This document shows positions 25,496 to 35,065 of a stretch of DNA of 64,000 nt, piece after piece. The translations under genes and the position numbers were made by a program. Origin of the DNA: an uncultured Eubacteriales bacterium (lineage in GTDB: Bacteria > Bacillota > Clostridia > Oscillospirales > Oscillospiraceae); assembly GCA_900546515.1 (NCBI GenBank), contig URDG01000005.1, forward strand, positions 30,587 through 94,586, in the 5' to 3' direction. Every line of letters starts with the position of its first letter. The stretch's first letter is position 1. The notes under the pieces are model-generated. The model was not told where the DNA came from. It did no database searches and saw only the letters and a program-made list of their open reading frames with translations.

Positions 25496-26440
25496 TCACG
25501 CACGGCTCCCTTTGAGCTGCTTATGCGTTTTTTTCTTTTTGTACTGCGCGTTGACAACGACATATACCATCATGATCACCGTTATTGCATACGGGATGAT
25601 GCCTGTCAGATCAGAACTGACATAATCCTGAAGTCTGAGACCGATAGCGTCAAAAAAGCCAAACATCAGCGCCGCGATGTACGCCTTGGACGGATTTGCC
25701 GCACCAAAAATAACGCAGGCAAAGGCAATATATCCGCGTGAATTGCTCATATTCTCGGCAAAGGTTCCATTGAGATAGCCGAGTGAGAGATGCGCCCCCG
25801 CTATGCCGCAGAGTATTCCGCAAAGCACGCTCGCAAGCCACTTCATTCTCTCCGGCTCGATACCTGCCGTGCGCAGAGTGTCCGGCTTTTCACCGGATGC
25901 GCGCAGCCAGAAGCCGTATGGCGTTTTATATATAAACACCCAGAGCAGCAGCACCAGAATCCACGTTATGTAAACAAACAGCGAGTGGTTGTTCAGCACC
26001 TGCCCCAAAAACGGCACGCTGTCAAGAATCCGGATGTGTACCGTCGGCAGAGATGGATAGCCCTTTGCGCCGCTTGCTCCGAATATAGAGCGTGAGAGAT
26101 ATGTAGTAAGGCCGAGTGCAAATGTGTTCAGCGCACAGCCGATTATAAACTCATCGGATCTGAAGCGGATGACAAACAATGCAAAAAACAGGCCAACAAG
26201 TACGCCCATGATGAGTGCAAAGCCCAGTCCAGCCCATGCGGAAGAAAAAAGATAGCTGCCGAGGACGCCGAAAAACGCGCCCATGAGTATCATGCCGTCC
26301 ATGCCGATGTTCATTATTCCGGCATGTTCGGTGAGTGAGCCGCCGATAGCGGCGAGCGCAACAGGCGTCGCACGGCGGAGCATTTCATTGAACGTTCCGG
26401 CAGAAAAAATGCTGCCGAGGATATGAGTAAGATCATCCAT
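25496..26440 (-). CDS. Nucleoside-type ABC transporter permease (NupQ-like)
   Basis: This 314-residue permease of the BPD-transport/RbsC family has eight or more membrane helices. The family segments MNIGMDGMILMGAFFGVLGSY and RFRSDEFIIGCALNTFALGLT are clear. It pairs with the next permease, which it overlaps by eight bases, in a BMP-type purine nucleoside importer. Confidence 0.9.
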   Translation of the reverse strand: MDDLTHILGSIFSAGTFNEMLRRATPVALAAIGGSLTEHAGIMNIGMDGMILMGAFFGVLGSYLFSSAWAGLGFALIMGVLVGLFFALFVIRFRSDEFIIGCALNTFALGLTTYLSRSIFGASGAKGYPSLPTVHIRILDSVPFLGQVLNNHSLFVYITWILVLLLWVFIYKTPYGFWLRASGEKPDTLRTAGIEPERMKWLASVLCGILCGIAGAHLSLGYLNGTFAENMSNSRGYIAFACVIFGAANPSKAYIAALMFGFFDAIGLRLQDYVSSDLTGIIPYAITVIMMVYVVVNAQYKKKKTHKQLKGSRA

Positions 26441-27557
26441 TCTTTTCCGCTCCTTTCAGTCTCTCTTCAGCCGCGCGTCTGGCTATCCGCCGCCGCTTCT
26501 CCTGCCGCATGGACTCCGTTATGCCGCTCTCTGCCGCCATAAAGAAAATAACGACAGTCTGTATGATGAGATATATCTGCGACGGTACGCCGATAAGCTC
26601 CATCCCCTGCGCGCCGATCTTCAGCACCGCGAAGAACAGAGACAGGAAAATGACAGTCACCGGCCTATATTGCGCAATCATTGCTACCATCAGCGCTTCA
26701 AAATAGTAATCACGGCTCACGCTGTCGCGGTAAAGGTGCTCCACGCCGTAGACCCGGAACATACCGACAAGACCGCACATCGCGCCGGAGATCACCATGC
26801 AGATTATTATGATGCTGTCCGTTTTCAAGCCGGAGAACCTCGCAAAACGCGGGTTCTGTCCGGTTATTTTCATCTCATATCCCGCTGAGGTTTTCTCCAT
26901 GACGTACCAGACTATGAAAGCAATCACCGCCGCTGCAAATATCGCTGTCGTCAGGCTGGAGCGCTTTATTACGCCGGAGAACCAGTACTGTGCATTGAGC
27001 TGCTCCGTCGCGGCGACCATGTTTTTATTTGCGTTCTTCCACGGCCCCTTGGCGAGGTACTGACAGAGATACGCCGCGATCGTGTTGAGCATGATCGTGG
27101 TTATGACCTCATTGACCTTCACCTTCACCTTGAGCACGCCGGGAATCATCGCATACAGGCCGCCGACGATCATCGCCGCGAGCGCTGCCGCCGGAATAAC
27201 GATCCATGGCGACATACCGTCCATCCATATACCGACCTGACAGGCAAATATTGCGCCGAGCAGCAGCTGTCCCTCACCGCCGACGTTGAATATACCTACA
27301 CGCGCGCCGAGTACGCATGCAAGGCCGCATATGCACAGCACCATTGCGTATTCAAGAAAATCTCCGACATGGCGCGCACTGTCGAACGCGCCGGAGATCA
27401 TCGCGCCGTAGGCTTCAAACGGGTCAAAGCCAGTGAGCCTGAGGATCACGCCGCCAATAACGAAGGCGAGCAGCACGCTTATAACAAGCGAGGCAAGATA
27501 ACGGACATTCACTGTGCCTGAAAGCCATGATTTCAGGCTCTTTTTCTCTTTTATCAC
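26433..27557 (-). CDS. Nucleoside-type ABC transporter permease (NupP-like)
   Basis: This 374-residue permease is the second membrane subunit of the same importer. It has about ten hydrophobic segments. VGIFNVGGEGQLLLGAIFA near 96 and a KVNEVITTIMLN segment are typical. It overlaps both the ATPase gene and the other permease gene by four to eight bases. Confidence 0.9.
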   Translation of the reverse strand: MIKEKKSLKSWLSGTVNVRYLASLVISVLLAFVIGGVILRLTGFDPFEAYGAMISGAFDSARHVGDFLEYAMVLCICGLACVLGARVGIFNVGGEGQLLLGAIFACQVGIWMDGMSPWIVIPAAALAAMIVGGLYAMIPGVLKVKVKVNEVITTIMLNTIAAYLCQYLAKGPWKNANKNMVAATEQLNAQYWFSGVIKRSSLTTAIFAAAVIAFIVWYVMEKTSAGYEMKITGQNPRFARFSGLKTDSIIIICMVISGAMCGLVGMFRVYGVEHLYRDSVSRDYYFEALMVAMIAQYRPVTVIFLSLFFAVLKIGAQGMELIGVPSQIYLIIQTVVIFFMAAESGITESMRQEKRRRIARRAAEERLKGAEKNG

Positions 27558-29092
27558 TTCGCTGCCTCCTGTCTGTCGCCGGTCATATAGTAGCCGATCT
27601 CTTCCTTGCTTATCTCTCCGGCTGCAAACTCACCTGTTATTCTGCCCTCGTATATCGTGATGATTCTGTCCGAGAGCCGGAAAACCTCATCCAGATCAGC
27701 GGAACACAGCAGTATTGCGCGGCCTTCGTTGCGCTTCTCAATGATCCTGGAATGTATGAACTCGATCGCCCCGACGTCCACGCCGCGCGTCGGCTGAGCA
27801 ATGACCAATACCGGCGCGTCAAAGGAGAATTCACGCGCGACTACCACCTTCTGCATGTTGCCGCCGGACATTGAACCGGCAGCGCCATCTATGCCTGCGC
27901 CGCGTATGTCAAACCCGTCGTACAGTTTCTGCGCATAAGCGCGGATATTGGCAGTTTTCCTGCGCATGGCAAAGCCGCTGAAACGCTTTTCCCGCTCACG
28001 GCCCATAATGAGATTATCCGCGACCGACGCCGCACAGCTGACGCCGGTGGAGAGCCTGTCCTCAGGTATATGCGCAAGGCCGACGGCGCGTATCTCTCCC
28101 GGGCTTTTTCCGGTAACGTCCTGCATACAGACATATACCCGTCCGCCCTCAGCCGGACGCATACCGGTTATCGCTTCAAGCAGCTCGCTCTGTCCGTTGC
28201 CCTCGATGGCTGCAATGCCGAGCACCTCCCCCGCCCTGACGCTGAGCGACATATCTTTTACTGCGGGAAGGCCGCGATTATCGCAGACAGTGAGGTTTTC
28301 AACTCGTATCATCTCTTTACCGGCAGCGCCGGTCTTCTCAAGCTTATCATACAACACCGGACGGCCGACCATCATTGACGCCAGGCCGCGCTCCGTAACA
28401 TTGCAGGTGTTCTCCACACCTATGAGACGCCCCTTGCGCATGACTCCGACGCGGTCAGAGATCGCCATGACCTCATAGAGCTTGTGCGTGATGATAATAA
28501 CGGTCATACCGTGCTCACGGACAACCTTACGGATAACGGCAAAAAGCTCTTCCGTCTCCTGCGGCGTGAGAACCGCAGTAGGTTCGTCGAGGATCAATAT
28601 ATCCGCACCGCGGTACAGCGTTTTCAGTATCTCCACGCGCTGCTGAAGGCCTACGCTTATCTCATTTACCACGGCGGCCGGATCGACTGAGAGGCCATAA
28701 CGCGCTGACAGCTCACGTGTCTTTTTCTCCGCAGCTCTGTTGTCAAACAGCACTCCGAGCCTCTTCGGCTCGCGGCTGAGCACGATATTCTGCGCGACGG
28801 TGAACGACGGGACGAGCATGAAATGCTGATGTACCATGCCGACTCCCATGCTTATCGCGGTTTTCGGGCTGAAATCTTCTACCTTTCTCCCGCGTATGTA
28901 CACCTCGCCGTCCGTCGGTTCGTTAATGCCGTAGAGGATATTCATAAGCGTCGTCTTGCCGGCGCCATTCTCTCCAACAAGCGCAAAAACTTCGCCGCGG
29001 CGTATGTCCAGCGATATATCGTCATTGGCCAGCACACCCGGAAACTCCATGCTTATATGCTTAAATTGTACTGCAAGTTCTTCCACAGACAT
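27554..29092 (-). CDS. Nucleoside-type ABC transporter ATPase with two ABC domains (NupO-like)
   Basis: This roughly 512-residue protein has two tandem ABC domains. The first has a full Walker A (GENGAGKTT), VGMVHQHFMLV as the Q-loop region, and LILDEPTAVLTP. The second has the degenerate GNGQSELLEA in place of Walker A but a good MSGGNMQKVVVARE signature, usual for this family. The ATG at 29092 touches its GAGGG, so a GTG two codons later (29086, spacing 6) may be the real start. bmpA lies just upstream. Confidence 0.93.
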   Translation of the reverse strand: MSVEELAVQFKHISMEFPGVLANDDISLDIRRGEVFALVGENGAGKTTLMNILYGINEPTDGEVYIRGRKVEDFSPKTAISMGVGMVHQHFMLVPSFTVAQNIVLSREPKRLGVLFDNRAAEKKTRELSARYGLSVDPAAVVNEISVGLQQRVEILKTLYRGADILILDEPTAVLTPQETEELFAVIRKVVREHGMTVIIITHKLYEVMAISDRVGVMRKGRLIGVENTCNVTERGLASMMVGRPVLYDKLEKTGAAGKEMIRVENLTVCDNRGLPAVKDMSLSVRAGEVLGIAAIEGNGQSELLEAITGMRPAEGGRVYVCMQDVTGKSPGEIRAVGLAHIPEDRLSTGVSCAASVADNLIMGREREKRFSGFAMRRKTANIRAYAQKLYDGFDIRGAGIDGAAGSMSGGNMQKVVVAREFSFDAPVLVIAQPTRGVDVGAIEFIHSRIIEKRNEGRAILLCSADLDEVFRLSDRIITIYEGRITGEFAAGEISKEEIGYYMTGDRQEAAK

Positions 29093-29156
29093 CCCTCTAT
29101 TTATATAGTTAATGGCGTGACCGTGGGCCACGCCATTATATTCTTTATGCTTGAGT

Positions 29157-30185
29157 TCAGCGGGTGGTATCTACCTTTATCTCACCCGAAACGATCTTGG
29201 CGGCAAGCGCCTCGACCTCTGCCTTGACCTCGCTGGGTACCTGCTGGGTCATGCTGTCATCACCGTAACCGATGCCGACATAGCCCGTGGACATATCGGC
29301 GATCCATGTGGTGCCCCACTTGGAGCTGTCGCCGCTGATGAGCTCTGATACTGCATCATAAATGGAATTGCCGACTTCTTTCTTCATCGAGCAGATGATA
29401 ACATCGGGGTCGATGTACTTCTGGTCACTGTCAACGCCAATGGCGTAGAAGCCGCGCTCCTTGGCCGCCTCGAATACACCGTCACCGCAGGCGGATGCGA
29501 TCTGGAAGATAACGTCCGCCCCCTGTTCGTTGAGGGCTATTGCACAGTCCTTGCCAACAGCGGGGTCATCATAGGTGTTGGAGTAATTCTTTACGCACTT
29601 TATGTCCTTGCCCTTTTCAGCACCGTAGTAATTTGCGCCCTGCTCGTAGCCAACGATAAAATCGTTGATCGTGTCGGCATCCTCGCCGCCTACCGCGCCC
29701 ACAGTGCCGGATTCGGACATTGCCGCGGCAATATAGCCTGCGAGGAAAGAGCCCTCATTCTGAGCATAAGTGATGTTGAGGACGTTCTCAACCGGCGCAG
29801 AGGTAGCATTGTCGATCCATATCCACTTTACCTCGGGGTAATCGAGAGCAATAGTCTCAACATTATAGAACTCCCAGCCGACACAGACGACAACATCGGC
29901 CTTCTCGGCAGCATTCTTCATCTGAATATCATGGTTTTCATTGTTGCACTCAATAGTAATGGCGTTGACGCCGTGATCTGCGACAAGCCGGTCAAGCCCT
30001 TCCTTGGATGAATCATAGAAAGAGCGGTCTCCGAACTTTCCCGCAACCACAACTGCGACCGTCAGCGCCTTGCTGTCGGATGCCTCATCTGATTTTGCGG
30101 CCGTCCCGCTGCTGCCGCAGGCTGTAAAAGCGGCCGTGCACAGTATCATAGCGGTGCAGAGGATAAGCGTAAGTATTTTTTTCAT
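29157..30185 (-). CDS. bmpA: BMP-family nucleoside-binding lipoprotein
   Basis: This 342-residue substrate-binding protein has a lipoprotein signal peptide with lipobox FTAC (Cys about 23). The mature part is a periplasmic-binding fold with GKFGDRSFYDSSKEGLDRL near the start and FIVGYEQGA. It probably captures purine nucleosides for the permeases downstream. Its own sigma-A promoter is clear. No purine riboswitch is seen in the leader. Confidence 0.93.
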   Translation of the reverse strand: MKKILTLILCTAMILCTAAFTACGSSGTAAKSDEASDSKALTVAVVVAGKFGDRSFYDSSKEGLDRLVADHGVNAITIECNNENHDIQMKNAAEKADVVVCVGWEFYNVETIALDYPEVKWIWIDNATSAPVENVLNITYAQNEGSFLAGYIAAAMSESGTVGAVGGEDADTINDFIVGYEQGANYYGAEKGKDIKCVKNYSNTYDDPAVGKDCAIALNEQGADVIFQIASACGDGVFEAAKERGFYAIGVDSDQKYIDPDVIICSMKKEVGNSIYDAVSELISGDSSKWGTTWIADMSTGYVGIGYGDDSMTQQVPSEVKAEVEALAAKIVSGEIKVDTTR

Positions 30186-30230
30186 TGTTCATACCTCTTT
30201 CATTTTTTTATTCCCGTGGAATCTGATTTG

Positions 30231-30259
30231 ATTATACCGTTTGACATGAATTTTAGCAA
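30231..30259 (-). promoter_or_regulatory. Sigma-A promoter of the bmpA-nup operon
   Basis: On the minus strand, TTGCTA (30259-30254) is followed after 17 bases by a perfect TATAAT (30236-30231), about 45 bases before the bmpA ATG. Confidence 0.75.
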
Positions 30260-30398
30260 GCCCAAAGTAATATGTTATTATATTGGCAGGCTTAAACGTA
30301 AGTTAAGAAATCTTCATTAAACATTAATAGTATAAAAGCCCTGTAAGTGCTATAATCTCCGACGTACCAAAGCATTAAATATATCTCGGAGGAATGAA

Positions 30399-32828
30399 AT
30401 GAAACTCAAAATGAAAAACATCACTGCGTTGGTGCTTGCTGCCGTGATTGCGTTCGGTCTCACTGCATGCGGAAGCAATTCCGGCAGCAGCGGTACTGCC
30501 CCCGCCGAAAGCGCAAAAGAGCCGGATGCCGCTCCGACGCCGGAGTACACATATAAGGCAGATTTTAAAAGCCTTGACAACGACGACGGCCGCGCTGAGT
30601 TTGCACCGCTCTCTATGACCAGCGACGGCATGTACATAGCCGTTCAGGAGAAAGTAGGCGAGAACATCCCTGATGGCGTTACGCCGGAGTATGAGGGGCA
30701 GTACGACATAACAGAATTGCGGCTGTGCTTCATGAGCATGGACGGAAAAATCACAAAGCTTGAAAACTACCTGCCGCTCAAGTCTGATATTGACGGCACC
30801 GGCAAGCGTGATTACGTCTCCAATTCATATCCCCAGTACACCGCAATAGATTCGGACGGAAATCTTGTTGTTCTTGAACAGGTCATAACCTCATGGTCCG
30901 AGGCTCCTGAAGACATCAAGTCAGACGATCCTGACTACTTCAACTACAGCTGCGGCGGCACGGACAGCTACATCCGTGTGCTTGACAGCACAGGCAGTGA
31001 TCTGAGCTGCAGCAAAATTGACCTGAACAGTGATGCTTACATAAACAACATCTGCATAGATGCCAGCGGAAATATTGTGATCGGCATGGACAACTCCGTT
31101 TCGGTATACAGGCCCGACGGCGAGAAGCTCTATGATGCCGGTACGAACAACAATTACCTCTATAGTATCACAACTCTCCGTGATGGGCGCATCGCCGGTC
31201 TTATCTATGAAAATGGCACTGTTGTGCGTATTCTTGACAACACCGCCAAGGCTTTCTCAGATGAATCCTGGACCATCAACGACTCGGCATATGAGCTTGT
31301 CTCCGGCGGCGGCGACTATGACTTTTACTTCACGGCCGGCAGCAGTTTTTACGGCTATTCCCTCGAAGACAGTGAGTCCACTGCTCTATTTAACTGGGTC
31401 GACTGCGATGTCGTCAGCGACTATATGCACGGTATCACCGTCGGCGCGGACGGCGTTGTCCGCGGATTTGAAACGCTCTACAATAACAACAGCAAGATCG
31501 AGTCAATAAGCTTTGTGACTGTGTCAAAGGTCCCTTATGACTCTGTGCCGCAGAAAGAGCATCTGACCCTCGCCACTGTCAACTATGACAGCGGCATGTG
31601 CGATGCGATCGTAAAATTCAACCGCTCCAACGACAAGTATCATATAGACATAAAAGACTACTACGAGATGACCGGCAGCAGCGACTACAGCGCCGCGCTG
31701 ACAAAGCTCACAACAGAGCTTATGGCCGGGAATCTGCCGGATCTTATTGATCTAAGCTCCAATGTCCCATACGCGCAGCTTGCGGCAAAGGGCTTGCTTG
31801 AGGATCTGTATCCCTACATCGATGCCGACCCCGAACTCAGCCGCGATGATTTTTTTCCAAACATTCTCTCAGCCTATGAGGTAGACGGAAAACTCTGCGC
31901 CGCAGTCTCCGGCTTCGGCATAGTGACTGTAGAGGGCGCAAGCTCCGTTGTCGGCGATACTCCGGGCTGGACCTATGACGATTACTACGCCGCACTCGCC
32001 TCCATGCCCGAGGGCTGTCAGGGTTTCGATTATAACTTCACCAAGGAGACAATGCTTCAGATAGGCCTTGCCATTGATATGGACACCTACATGAGCTGGT
32101 CTACCGGCAAATGCAATTTTGACAGCGATGAATTCAAACAGCTTCTCGAATTTGCAAATCAGTTCCCCTCTGACTCGGATATGGAAAACTATGAGCCAAG
32201 CGATGAGGACAGCAGCTTCTACCGCATCTCTCAGGGGCTGCAAATGCTCCAGCAGGTGTCCGTATTCAATTTCAGCGAATACAGCAATGACAATATTTTC
32301 GGGTCTGACGTGACATATATCGGCTTTCCGAACAGCACCGGCGAGCCCGGCGACGTTATTTCAGGCATCGACGGTCTGGGTATGACCACCGCCTGCCGCA
32401 ACAAGGATGCTGCATGGCAACTCCTGCGTACCTACTTGACAGAGGATTACCAGAAAAACAGCTACTACTTACCCACAAACAAAAACGCCTTTAATACTCT
32501 TTTGAAGAACGCCATGAAAATTGAGTATGAAACGGATGCAAACGGAAACATTCTTCTTGACGAGAACGGTGAGAAGAAACGTCTGATCGTCGGAGTAATG
32601 TACGATGGTACTAATTATACATACATGTACAGTGGCATTTCCGAGGAGCGCGCGCAGACAATACAGGAGCTCGTCAGCAGCGCTTCAAAGCTTCTCAATT
32701 ATGACAAGAGTATCCTTGACATTGTGACCGAGCAGGCGCAGGCATATTTTGCAGGCCAGAAAAGCGTCGACGAAGTTGCAAAGCTCGTACAAAGCAAGGC
32801 TAGTATCTATGTAAATGAACAGCGATAA
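30399..32828 (+). CDS. Large lipoprotein: beta-propeller-like domain plus solute-binding domain
   Basis: This is an 809-residue exported lipoprotein with lipobox LTAC (Cys about 24) and a Ser/Gly/Ala-rich linker. Residues about 50-390 contain repeats of the type IDSDGNLVVLE, IDASGNIVIGMDNS and TLRDGRIAGLI, which look like propeller blades. Residues about 395-809 resemble a family-1 extracellular sugar-binding protein (LTKLTTELMAGNLPDLIDL, then GIDGLGMTTACRNKDAAWQLLRTYL). No permease or ATPase genes are adjacent, so its partner is unknown. CGGAGG precedes the start. Confidence 0.85.
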   Translation: MKLKMKNITALVLAAVIAFGLTACGSNSGSSGTAPAESAKEPDAAPTPEYTYKADFKSLDNDDGRAEFAPLSMTSDGMYIAVQEKVGENIPDGVTPEYEGQYDITELRLCFMSMDGKITKLENYLPLKSDIDGTGKRDYVSNSYPQYTAIDSDGNLVVLEQVITSWSEAPEDIKSDDPDYFNYSCGGTDSYIRVLDSTGSDLSCSKIDLNSDAYINNICIDASGNIVIGMDNSVSVYRPDGEKLYDAGTNNNYLYSITTLRDGRIAGLIYENGTVVRILDNTAKAFSDESWTINDSAYELVSGGGDYDFYFTAGSSFYGYSLEDSESTALFNWVDCDVVSDYMHGITVGADGVVRGFETLYNNNSKIESISFVTVSKVPYDSVPQKEHLTLATVNYDSGMCDAIVKFNRSNDKYHIDIKDYYEMTGSSDYSAALTKLTTELMAGNLPDLIDLSSNVPYAQLAAKGLLEDLYPYIDADPELSRDDFFPNILSAYEVDGKLCAAVSGFGIVTVEGASSVVGDTPGWTYDDYYAALASMPEGCQGFDYNFTKETMLQIGLAIDMDTYMSWSTGKCNFDSDEFKQLLEFANQFPSDSDMENYEPSDEDSSFYRISQGLQMLQQVSVFNFSEYSNDNIFGSDVTYIGFPNSTGEPGDVISGIDGLGMTTACRNKDAAWQLLRTYLTEDYQKNSYYLPTNKNAFNTLLKNAMKIEYETDANGNILLDENGEKKRLIVGVMYDGTNYTYMYSGISEERAQTIQELVSSASKLLNYDKSILDIVTEQAQAYFAGQKSVDEVAKLVQSKASIYVNEQR

Positions 32829-32839
32829 AACATGAATTA

Positions 32840-32886
32840 AAAGGCCTCCGGCCGCGCCGTATGCGCAATGCCGGCGGCCTTTCCTA
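32840..32886 (+). terminator. Terminator of the lipoprotein gene
   Basis: The stem AAAGGCC/GGCCTTT (32840-32846 with 32876-32882) is extended after one mismatch by CCGGC/GCCGG and followed by a short T-rich run. Confidence 0.6.
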
Positions 32887-32952
32887 TACTATTAACAGTC
32901 TTATCAGCCTCAGTGCAGCCGGCGAACACTGGCATGAAAATTACACAGCAAA

Positions 32953-32980
32953 ACCGCCGTCCGGAATTCCGGACGGCGGT
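32953..32980. terminator. 28-base perfect palindrome, bidirectional terminator
   Basis: A 14-base arm is joined directly to its inverse with no spacer (centre GGAATTCC). It is followed by AATTTTGTAT on the plus side and TTTTGCTG on the minus side. It closes the ispH-rpsA operon. Confidence 0.75.
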
Positions 32981-33001
32981 AATTTTGTATAACGTATGGA
33001 A

Positions 33002-35065
33002 TTACTCTGCGTCAGCAGGATCTTCCTCGGGAGCAATGCCGGTGGCCTTGCCAGACTCGGAGACCTCGTAAACGAGAGCGTCCTCAGCGGGCTCATCCTC
33101 GACCTCTTCCTCTTCTGCCTTGACAGCAGCGGGTGCGGGCTCGGAAAGAGCACGGATGGAGAGGGATATCTTGTGCTTATCTTCGTCGATAGCAGTGATC
33201 TTTGCCTCGACCTCATCACCGACGGAGAGAACATCCTCAGGCTTGCCGATACGGCGGTTTGCGATCTGGGAGATGTGAATAAGACCATCTACGCCGTCAA
33301 CTACCTCAGCAAAAGCGCCGAAAGGCATGAGCTTGACGACCTTGACAGAAGCAACGTCACCGACAGAGTACTTTCTGGTGAACACGGTCCAGGGATTGGC
33401 CTCGGGATCCTTGTAGCCGAGGGAAATCTTGCGTTTCTCCTTGTCGAAGTTGATGACATAAACCTCGACCTCATCACCGACGGAGAGGACCTCGGAAGGC
33501 TGATGGATGCGGCCCCAGCTCAGCTCGGAGACGTGAACCATACCGTCAATACCGCCGATATCGACAAATGCGCCGTAGCTGGTGAGAGACTTGACAACGC
33601 CGTGATACTTCTTGCCAATCTCAATCTCGTTCCAGATAGCCTCGGTGCGCTCACGGCGCTCAGCCTGTGCGACGCGGCGGATAGAACCGACAACGCGCTT
33701 GCGGGCCTTGTTGACCTCGGTGATCTTGAGGCGAACAGTCTTCTTCAGCAGCTGTGCAAGATCAGCCTCACGGGGCAGATCAGTCTGCGATGCAGGAACA
33801 AAAACGCGGACGCCCTTGACATTGACAACAACGCCGCCCTTGTTCTCTTCAGTGACAACGCCTTCAAGGACAGTACCGTCATCAACGGCAGCCTCGACGT
33901 CGTTCCAGCTCTTTGCAGCGTCAAGACGCTTCTTGGAGAGCTGTGCGGTGCCTTCAACGTCATTAACTCTGACAACAACGGCCTCTATGGGGTCGCCGAC
34001 CTTAACAACATCCTCTACCTTGATTCCGTCATCCGTGAACTCGGACGTGGGAATAAAGCCGGAATACTTGGTGCCGAGGTCAACACTGATCTCAGTGCCG
34101 GTAATCGCAACAACAGTACCTGTTACCTTATCTCCATTATATATAGTTTTGAGAGTTTCCTCCAGCATTTCGTCAAAGGATTTTTCGTTCTCAAGCTTGG
34201 TTTCTTCGACTTTGATTTCGTCAGACATTTTGTTTCTTACCTCCTTAATTATCCACGCAGGCGTAGATGCCCCCGCTGTGAGTCCAACAGTATCCGCAGC
34301 TTCGAGCCTGTCCAGATCCAGCTCGTCCAGCCTTTCGATAAACTGAACATTTCCGCAGTGCTCGGAACATATCTGTGCAAGATGAACGCTGTTTGCACTG
34401 TGCTTTCCGCCGATGACTACCATTGCGTCACATTGGGCTGCAAGCTTTGCCGCCTCTTCCTGTCGCGTGAACGTAGCAAGACATATTGTATCAGATATTT
34501 CCGCATTTGTACATCTTTTTTTTATGATATTGCAACATTCGTTAAAATTATTGCGCGTCTGCGTAGTTTGCACCACTACAGTTATAGGTTTTGTCCAGAC
34601 AGTCTCGTTTTCAGACAGCCAGCTATCCAATTCATCGGCATTTTCAAAAACTTCATGCTCTCCGCACCAGCCGCAGATAGCCTCGACCTCAGGGTGCTCG
34701 CGCATACCGATTATAATGACAAAGCGGCCGTTGGCACCGGCACGGCTTACAATTGTATGTATCGCCTTTACCTTCGGGCAGCTGGCATCTGTAACGACGG
34801 CTCCGCGCTGCGCAAGCCGCTCGTAAACCTCACGCGCGACGCCATGGGCGCGGATGAGCACATGCTCCCCCGCCTCAGCTTCCTCCGGAGAATTGATGAC
34901 GCGAAGCCCCATATCCTTCAGTCTGTTCACAACATCCTCGTTGTGGATCAGCTGGCCGAGGCTGCTGCAGCTTCCCTGCTCTCCGATCAGCTTCTCCGCC
35001 ATTTCAACCGAGCGCCGAACCCCAAAGCAGAAGCCTGCGCTTTCCGCCAGAATGATCTCTCTCAT
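33002..35065 (-). CDS. ispH: IspH (HMBPP reductase) fused to ribosomal protein S1
   Basis: This 687-residue two-part protein combines two functions. Residues 1-278 are 4-hydroxy-3-methylbut-2-enyl diphosphate reductase, the last step of the MEP isoprenoid pathway; its [4Fe-4S] cysteines are Cys13, Cys96 and Cys195, and TTQT is kept. Residues 280-687 are S1-like, with four S1 RNA-binding domains (about 310-380, 397-467, 485-552, 568-638) and an acidic tail. This fusion is known in Clostridia. ATG 35065 overlaps the cmk stop as ATGA and has GGAGG eight bases upstream. A second start may lie at 34228. Confidence 0.95.
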   Translation of the reverse strand: MREIILAESAGFCFGVRRSVEMAEKLIGEQGSCSSLGQLIHNEDVVNRLKDMGLRVINSPEEAEAGEHVLIRAHGVAREVYERLAQRGAVVTDASCPKVKAIHTIVSRAGANGRFVIIIGMREHPEVEAICGWCGEHEVFENADELDSWLSENETVWTKPITVVVQTTQTRNNFNECCNIIKKRCTNAEISDTICLATFTRQEEAAKLAAQCDAMVVIGGKHSANSVHLAQICSEHCGNVQFIERLDELDLDRLEAADTVGLTAGASTPAWIIKEVRNKMSDEIKVEETKLENEKSFDEMLEETLKTIYNGDKVTGTVVAITGTEISVDLGTKYSGFIPTSEFTDDGIKVEDVVKVGDPIEAVVVRVNDVEGTAQLSKKRLDAAKSWNDVEAAVDDGTVLEGVVTEENKGGVVVNVKGVRVFVPASQTDLPREADLAQLLKKTVRLKITEVNKARKRVVGSIRRVAQAERRERTEAIWNEIEIGKKYHGVVKSLTSYGAFVDIGGIDGMVHVSELSWGRIHQPSEVLSVGDEVEVYVINFDKEKRKISLGYKDPEANPWTVFTRKYSVGDVASVKVVKLMPFGAFAEVVDGVDGLIHISQIANRRIGKPEDVLSVGDEVEAKITAIDEDKHKISLSIRALSEPAPAAVKAEEEEVEDEPAEDALVYEVSESGKATGIAPEEDPADAE
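34226..34246 (-). promoter_or_regulatory. Internal ribosome binding site and ATG at the IspH/S1 junction
   Basis: Inside the fused gene, AAGGAGG (34246-34240) stands 11 bases before Met280 (ATG 34228-34226), exactly where the IspH domain ends. It could let the cell make a separate 408-residue S1-like protein. Confidence 0.5.

Noticed and set aside
30186..30398. Possible purine riboswitch before bmpA
   Set aside because: The promoter is clear but the leader is only about 45 bases, with no purine-riboswitch core.
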